In this document: positions 58,901 to 64,000 of the stretch, one piece after another
Layout of the letters: every line of letters starts with the position of its first letter
How positions within the stretch are numbered: position 1 is the stretch's first letter
Assembly (NCBI RefSeq): GCF_013870525.1
Contig: NZ_JACBXD010000039.1
Span: forward strand, 1-64,000
DNA length: 64,000 nucleotides
From: Amycolatopsis pittospori
GTDB taxonomy: Bacteria; Actinomycetota; Actinomycetes; Mycobacteriales; Pseudonocardiaceae
Direction of reading: 5' to 3'
Notes under the pieces: model-generated
What the model was told of the DNA's origin: nothing
Database searches by the model: none
Seen by the model: the letters and a program-made list of their open reading frames with translations, nothing else
Program-made: the position numbers and the translations under genes

Positions 58901-61900
58901 ATGGGCGGGCCGGGCGGTGTCCCCGACTCGCGTTCCGTCCGGGCGGCGGAACGTCGGACCACCGACTTTCCCAAGAGTGGCAGGAAGTTCGAATTCGAGG
59001 ACCTGAACTGGACCGATGTCGCGGACATCGTCTGGCTGGCCGCGGCGATCGCGCCCGCGAGCACCGCCGCCGAGCCCGCGGCGGCGGAAGAACCGAAGCC
59101 GCCGGTGGAAGACGACGTGCGGATTCGCAACGCGCCTTCGGAATCGCGGGACGTCCCACCCCCCGCCGAACCGCGACGGCGGCCGATCCCCGCTATACCG
59201 TCGCCCGGGCAGGACGAAGACCAGACCGCCGAAATCGAGGTCGCCCCCGCGGACCTGCCCGAACCGGCGGTGGACGGCGCCGGCACCGGGGGTGTCGCGT
59301 TGCTCGAATCGCTGGAGTACTTCCGCGCACTGAGAACGCTGAAACGCGAGACCACTTCCCGGCGACACAACGATGTGGTCCTGGACGAGGAGGCCACCGC
59401 CGTCCGAGCCGCCGAGACCGGACGATGGTGGCCGGTCACCCGGATGAGAAAAGAGCGCTGGCTCGACCTGACGCTCGTCCTCGACAACGGTCCCTCCATG
59501 GCGTTGTGGCGCCCCCGTGTGTCCGCGTTCGTCGACCTGCTCGGGCAGGTGGGTGCTTTCCGCACCATTCAGGTCCGCCTGTTGGAAACCGCCAAGGACA
59601 ATGGGCAGGACGGTCTCGTTCTCCGTGGTGGCACTCCCGGCGCGCCCGCGCGCGACCCGGACGAAATCCTGGATCCCTCCGGGCGGCGCGCGGTACTGCT
59701 GCTGACCGACGGGGTCGGGGACGCCTGGCAGAAGAAGGACGCGCTGTACCCGATCCTGGCTCGCTGGGGCCGCACGATGCCGGTGAGCATCGTGCATCTG
59801 TTACCGCAGTGGCTTTGGGGCCGCTGCGGAATGAGTCCCCACAAGGCCCTGATCCGGGTCCCGAACGCGTTGGCCCCCAACGAGAGATGGACGTTCGGCC
59901 TGACCGACGCCTGGCTCGACCCCGGGGCTTCGGTGCCCGCCGGGACCGTTCCGGTGCCGGTGCTCGAACTGCGCCCGCGGTCGCTCGCGTGGTGGGCCGG
60001 ACTCATGACCGGCGAAAACAGCGCGGCCGCCGAAGGCGCGATCGTGCTCGCCACCGACCGCGTCGCACAGGCGGAATCTGTTGACCCGCCAGTAACTTTG
60101 TCACCCGCCGAAAGAGTGCACCGATTCCGCAGTGTCGCTTCGCCTCCGGCGCTACGCTTGGCCCAACTGCTCGCGGCGGTTCCGGTCCGACTCGACGTGG
60201 CGAAGCTGGTGGGACAACGGTTCGTGCCGGAAGCGGGGCTGGAGCACCTCCTGGAACTTCTGCTTTCGGGGATCATGTACGCTCCCGGACTCAGGGAAGG
60301 GAAGTCCACTTGGGACACAGGTGGGGTCTTCGCTTTTCCCGAGGCAGTCCGGGAATTGTTGCTCAGCGGCGCGCGGCGTTCGGAAACGGCCAGTGTCGTA
60401 CGAGTGGCCGCCACCCATTTAGGTGGCCGGATTCCGCTGCTCGGTCACCTCCGAGACGCCATCGCCGACCCGCACAACACGCCGGATCCGGTGCTCACCC
60501 TCGAGTCGTCGGCCGACGTGGAACTGGAAAGTGCAGTAATGCGCGCCCTTTCCGGTCCGTACCTGTCCCGGGCTGACCGGCTACGGAACGCGGTACAAGA
60601 CCAAGACCTCGTCGTACCCGAATCTGAATCAATCAAGACTGTGAGCCCCATGATGCCTGAGACGGCCGAACGTCCCCCTGCCTCGACTTCAGCGTCGGAG
60701 GGACGCTCGCGCCATTTCGGCGACACCGAATCGAACGAGCCGACGACGAGGATCGTTCACCCGTCGGCCTCGGGCAGTACGCGGAACTTCCCGGCACGCC
60801 AGCCGGAGGACCCGCCCTTGGTCTTCGGCAACGTACCGCCGAGGAACCCGAACTTCACCGGCCGCGACGAACTCCTCGACCAGCTGACCAGACGGCTGAA
60901 CAGCGGCACCACCGCGGTCCTTCCCTCGGCACTGCACGGTCTCGGCGGTATCGGCAAGACGCAGATGGCCACGGAATACATCTACCGGCATCTCCAGGAC
61001 TACGACCTGGTCTGGTGGATCGACGCCGCGCACACCACGCAGATCCGCGCCGGGCTGACCGAACTCGCCTCCATCCTCGGCATCCCGGGCGCGTCGGAGG
61101 CGAACATCGCGGTGCCCGCGGTGATCGAGGCACTGCGCACCGGACGTCCGTTCCGCCGCTGGCTCCTGGTCTTCGACGCCGCGGAAAGCCCGGAAGCCGT
61201 GCTGCCGTACTTCCCGCGCAACGGTCCGGGCGAAATCCTGGTCACCTCGCGGAACTCCGACTGGGCCGGGATCGCGCGCCCGCTGGAACTCGCGGTGTTC
61301 AAACGCGAGGAGAGCATCGAACTGCTCGGCAGGCGCGGTCCGGAGATCGATCGGGACGACGCCGACGAACTCGCGGAGAAACTCGGTGACCTGCCGCTGG
61401 CCGTCGAGCAGGCCGCGGCCTGGCGAGCGGTGACCGGGATGCCGGTGCAGGAATACCTGCGCCTGTTCGACGAGTCGGTCGAGGAAATCCTCGACACCGC
61501 CTCGGCACCCGACTACGAGGTCTCCGTCGCCGCCGCGTGGAACGTTTCGTTCGAGGAACTGAAGACCCGCAACCCGGCCGCACATCAGATCCTGCACATC
61601 TGCGCTTTCTTCTCCCCTGAACCGATTTCACGCGACCTGCTCACCGGGGTCAGCCGGGTCTCCATCTCGCCGGAACTCGACGCGGCCCTGCGTGAACCGA
61701 TCAAACTGGCGCGCGCCATCCGGGACATCAACCGGTACGGCCTCGCCAAGATCGACCACGGCAACAACACGCTCCAGCTGCACCGCCTGGTCCAGCTGGT
61801 GCTGCGAAACCGGGTGATGGCCCGTCAGGTGCACGCGCGGATGCAGCACGGGGCGCACCAGTTGCTCGCCGCACTCGATCCGAACGACCCCGAGTCGAGC

Positions 61901-63295
61901 AGGCACTGGTCGCGCTACCGCGAACTGCTCCCGCACGTCTACGCGGCGAACGTGCTGAACTGCGACGACGACTGGCCGCGTCAGCTCCACATCAATCTGA
62001 TGCGCTATCTGTTCGAGTACGGGGACCACGAGGAAGCGGCCCGGCTCGGCCTTGAAGCAAGGAAGCACCTCACCGAAAGCCTCGGTCCCACGCATCCGCA
62101 GACACTCGAGGTCTCGTCGAGGCTGGGGCTCTATCTGTGGGCGATCGGCCGGTACGCCGAAGCCGCGGAGCTCAACCAGCGCACGCTCGCGCTGCGCCTT
62201 CAGGTTTCCGGCGAAGAGAACGAAGAGACCTTCGCGCTCCAGCGGAACATCACGATCGACCTCCGGGCCCAGGGCGACTTCGCCGCCGCGGGCAAGCTCA
62301 GTGAGGAGATCTTCACCAAGGCCAAGCGCATGTTCGGCGAAGACGACCCGGAGACGCTCAACACCGCCTATCAGCACGCGATCAGCCTGCGGCTGTCCGG
62401 TGCCTATCGGGCCGCTGCCGAACTGGACCAGGAAACCCTCCGCCGGCGTATCGAGGTCCTCGGCCGCGAGCACGTCCGCACCTTCAGCGTCAACACCGCG
62501 CTGATCGTGGACCTGCGAGAGGCCGGTGAGTACGGGCAGTCCCGGGTCCAGCAGGAGCGGCTCACGGAGAACTTCCAGGCTCGCTTCGGCAAGGACCAGG
62601 TGGACACCGTGGTCAACAATTTCATGCTTGCCGTTGCCAGGCGGAAAGACGGTGACCACGCCGGTGCGATGGTCCTCTCGACGGAGGCATTGAGGAGGTT
62701 GCGTCTCGCCTTCGGGGACGACCACAGCATCACGATGTGCTGCGCCCTCGCGCACTCGATCGATCTCCGTCACTCGGGTGACCTGGTCGCCGCGGCCAAG
62801 CTCGGAGAGCAGACCTTCGAGCGGTACCGGAGCGGCCTCGGCGAGCACCATCCGCACACCTTGGCGGCGAGCGCAGACCTCGCGGTGACGCTGCGGCTCC
62901 AAGGGGACGTCGCGGCCGCACGTGTGCTCGACGAACGCGCTCTCGAGTACTTCCGCGCCAGCATCGGCCCCGATCACCCGTACGCCGTGATCGTCACGAT
63001 CAACCTGGCGAGCGAACTCTCCCAGTCAGGTGAACTCGACCGGGCGATCGAGCTGGGCCGGGACGCTGTCGAGCGTGGTCGTCAGGTACTCGGCGAGGAC
63101 CACCCGACCACCTTGGCCGCGGCCTTCAACCTGGGCCTCGATCTCGCCGCCGCCGGTCGTACCGACGAAGCCGCGCCTTTCCAGGAGCCGGTCCTGGCCA
63201 AGTACCGCCGAGTTCTCGGCGAGGCCCACCCGGGAACCCAGGCGGCTGTCCGCGGTGCTCGTGCCGACTGCGACATCGACCCGATGCTGATGTAG
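58901..63295 (+). CDS. SAV_2336/vWA-like + NB-ARC + TPR protein (FxsT-like)
   Basis: 1464 residues. Residues about 25-600 match the SAV_2336 N-terminal region, with a vWA-like core holding a modified metal site DNGPSM near 194. A linker (about 600-640) leads to an NB-ARC/STAND NTPase (about 643-900): FTGRDELLDQLTRR, P-loop GLGGIGKTQMA near 681, WLLVFDAAESPEAVLPYF, GPGEILVTSRN, GDLPLAVEQAAAWRA. TPR-type repeats of about 42 residues (LGxxHPxTLxxxxxLA) run from about 1030 to the end. FxSxx-COOH-system TPR proteins have this organisation. Probably a sensor that oligomerises on ligand recognition. Confidence 0.85.
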   Translation: MGGPGGVPDSRSVRAAERRTTDFPKSGRKFEFEDLNWTDVADIVWLAAAIAPASTAAEPAAAEEPKPPVEDDVRIRNAPSESRDVPPPAEPRRRPIPAIPSPGQDEDQTAEIEVAPADLPEPAVDGAGTGGVALLESLEYFRALRTLKRETTSRRHNDVVLDEEATAVRAAETGRWWPVTRMRKERWLDLTLVLDNGPSMALWRPRVSAFVDLLGQVGAFRTIQVRLLETAKDNGQDGLVLRGGTPGAPARDPDEILDPSGRRAVLLLTDGVGDAWQKKDALYPILARWGRTMPVSIVHLLPQWLWGRCGMSPHKALIRVPNALAPNERWTFGLTDAWLDPGASVPAGTVPVPVLELRPRSLAWWAGLMTGENSAAAEGAIVLATDRVAQAESVDPPVTLSPAERVHRFRSVASPPALRLAQLLAAVPVRLDVAKLVGQRFVPEAGLEHLLELLLSGIMYAPGLREGKSTWDTGGVFAFPEAVRELLLSGARRSETASVVRVAATHLGGRIPLLGHLRDAIADPHNTPDPVLTLESSADVELESAVMRALSGPYLSRADRLRNAVQDQDLVVPESESIKTVSPMMPETAERPPASTSASEGRSRHFGDTESNEPTTRIVHPSASGSTRNFPARQPEDPPLVFGNVPPRNPNFTGRDELLDQLTRRLNSGTTAVLPSALHGLGGIGKTQMATEYIYRHLQDYDLVWWIDAAHTTQIRAGLTELASILGIPGASEANIAVPAVIEALRTGRPFRRWLLVFDAAESPEAVLPYFPRNGPGEILVTSRNSDWAGIARPLELAVFKREESIELLGRRGPEIDRDDADELAEKLGDLPLAVEQAAAWRAVTGMPVQEYLRLFDESVEEILDTASAPDYEVSVAAAWNVSFEELKTRNPAAHQILHICAFFSPEPISRDLLTGVSRVSISPELDAALREPIKLARAIRDINRYGLAKIDHGNNTLQLHRLVQLVLRNRVMARQVHARMQHGAHQLLAALDPNDPESSRHWSRYRELLPHVYAANVLNCDDDWPRQLHINLMRYLFEYGDHEEAARLGLEARKHLTESLGPTHPQTLEVSSRLGLYLWAIGRYAEAAELNQRTLALRLQVSGEENEETFALQRNITIDLRAQGDFAAAGKLSEEIFTKAKRMFGEDDPETLNTAYQHAISLRLSGAYRAAAELDQETLRRRIEVLGREHVRTFSVNTALIVDLREAGEYGQSRVQQERLTENFQARFGKDQVDTVVNNFMLAVARRKDGDHAGAMVLSTEALRRLRLAFGDDHSITMCCALAHSIDLRHSGDLVAAAKLGEQTFERYRSGLGEHHPHTLAASADLAVTLRLQGDVAAARVLDERALEYFRASIGPDHPYAVIVTINLASELSQSGELDRAIELGRDAVERGRQVLGEDHPTTLAAAFNLGLDLAAAGRTDEAAPFQEPVLAKYRRVLGEAHPGTQAAVRGARADCDIDPMLM

Positions 63296-63298
63296 CGG

Positions 63299-64000
63299 TC
63301 AGCCGGGTACCACCTGCCCGATCCATGCCGCGAGCCGTTCCACGGACGGGGGAGAAGGGGCGAGGGTGCGCAGTTGCCGGTGGACCGCGCGGACGAGTTC
63401 TGGGCAGTGCAGCAGGGCACGAGCGGCCGGGTGCGGGCCTCGCGCGGAGAGCGCGAGGCCGAGTCCGACCAGTGACGTCGGCCGGTCGGGATCCTCGGAG
63501 AGTTCCGCGCGGTAGTCGTCGGCCGCTTTGGCGAAATCGCCTCGGGCGTAAGCGAAGTCGGCGCCGGTGGCCTCCGGTACGGCCCGCTTTCCGTCGCAGA
63601 CGGCGAGCCGGATCAGGTCCGTCCTGGCGTGGGACCAGGAGCCGTCCGGGACCGGGGTCGGCGGCAGGTCCGTCGGGTCCAGGGTGACGGGTGGTTTGGC
63701 GCGGCCGTTCAGCCAGGCCTCCGCGACCTCGCCGACCGCCGCCGGTTTCGGGCGCAGGTGACGGACGCGCCAGCCGGCGAAATGGTCCTGGGCGACGGCC
63801 GCGGCGAGTTCGTTCGCCTCCGCCGGTACGGGTTCCTCCTGCCAGGGCCCGAGGCGTTCGGCGATACCTTCGACGAACCGGCGTCCGGCGGTGGTCAGTT
63901 TCGCGTCCGTGCGCAGCAGCCCCAAGGTGTACCAGGTCTGCCTGCGCCAATAGGCGAACTCGAAGGCGGATCGGTGAGGCATCACGCCGGCACCGGCCAG
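63299..64000 (-). CDS. aKG-HExxH-type peptide beta-hydroxylase, C-terminal part
   Basis: The frame is open to the right edge, so the start lies beyond the window (a GTG at 63985 is internal). About 233 residues are visible, with FEFAYWRRQTWYTLGLL, LTTAGRRFVEGIAERLGPW and HFAGWRVRHLRP, which are typical of the C-terminal region of HExxH-motif peptide hydroxylases. The HExxH motif itself would be outside. Such proteins modify ribosomal peptides and often accompany Fxs (FxSxx-COOH) systems, where they can be fused to the radical-SAM maturase FxsB. It converges with the FxsT-like gene with 3 bases between. Confidence 0.75.
   Translation of the reverse strand: MAGAGVMPHRSAFEFAYWRRQTWYTLGLLRTDAKLTTAGRRFVEGIAERLGPWQEEPVPAEANELAAAVAQDHFAGWRVRHLRPKPAAVGEVAEAWLNGRAKPPVTLDPTDLPPTPVPDGSWSHARTDLIRLAVCDGKRAVPEATGADFAYARGDFAKAADDYRAELSEDPDRPTSLVGLGLALSARGPHPAARALLHCPELVRAVHRQLRTLAPSPPSVERLAAWIGQVVPG

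Overview
The window is high-GC actinobacterial DNA. Gene content (ECF41 sigma factor with its CMD partner, mycothiol-type ArsC, 13E12/DUF222 HNH protein, SAV_2336/Fxs-type proteins, GTG/TTG starts) points to Pseudonocardiales, most likely Amycolatopsis or a close relative. This is inferred from gene families and base composition only; no rRNA is present. I saw no tRNA, rRNA, CRISPR array, complete insertion sequence or phage.

Layout. (1) 1-5086: the 3' part of an Ebo-type metabolite-trafficking operon (UbiA-family prenyltransferase end, EboA fused to a TIM barrel, TatD hydrolase, EboE, EboF-like phosphodiesterase), mostly translationally coupled. (2) 5367-17563: a mainly exported sugar-oxidation cluster with two large ThuA/sugar-dehydrogenase mosaics, two TIM-barrel isomerases, a multicopper oxidase and a cupredoxin protein. 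Two of its proteins share a C-terminal module that I cannot name. (3) 17885-19643: an ECF41 sigma factor, CMD/AhpD-like protein and DoxX, ending in a strong terminator shared with a BCCT transporter on the other strand. (4) 19713-27019: small membrane and secreted proteins, a GlxA-type regulator, a TraB-like protein, and a TetR/FAD-monooxygenase pair with a visible operator. (5) 27257-29176: a DUF222/HNH gene behind a perfect SOS box, then a decayed O-methyltransferase. (6) 29166-31954: a two-gene unit of an acyltransferase-ThiF fusion and a KAS III enzyme. (7) 32389-36753: GntR-ABC-SDR operon and a GT87 membrane glycosyltransferase. (8) 36801-40963: an arsenic island (arsR, arsC, acr3, flavoprotein, arsR-arsN fusion). 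(9) 41065-45737: AraC regulator, exported intradiol dioxygenase with a carbohydrate-binding module, exported erythromycin-esterase-like protein, Spo0M. (10) 45849-47778: a DszC/SfnB-like monooxygenase behind a leaderless Cys-containing leader peptide, with a divergent MarR regulator. (11) 48159-54822: MFS transporter under twin palindromic operators, a hydrolase plus two ABC exporters in one overlapping operon, and a PucR-type regulator. (12) 55069-55797: secreted trypsin-like protease. (13) 55992 to the right edge: a VMAP/MoxR/vWA-NB-ARC-TPR operon, convergent with the end of an aKG-HExxH peptide hydroxylase gene.

The strongest candidate for an unusual system is region 13: a nucleotide-cyclase-like domain joined to a VMAP protein, a MoxR AAA+ ATPase, and a 1464-residue protein joining a SAV_2336/vWA-like region to an NB-ARC NTPase and TPRs. 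Next come the Cys leader peptide at 47138-47212, the Ebo operon, the acyltransferase-ThiF/KAS III pair and the shared module of region 2. Four families of intergenic palindromic repeats are scattered through the window, and one of them sits inside a 61-bp direct duplication that copies the 3' end of a gene.
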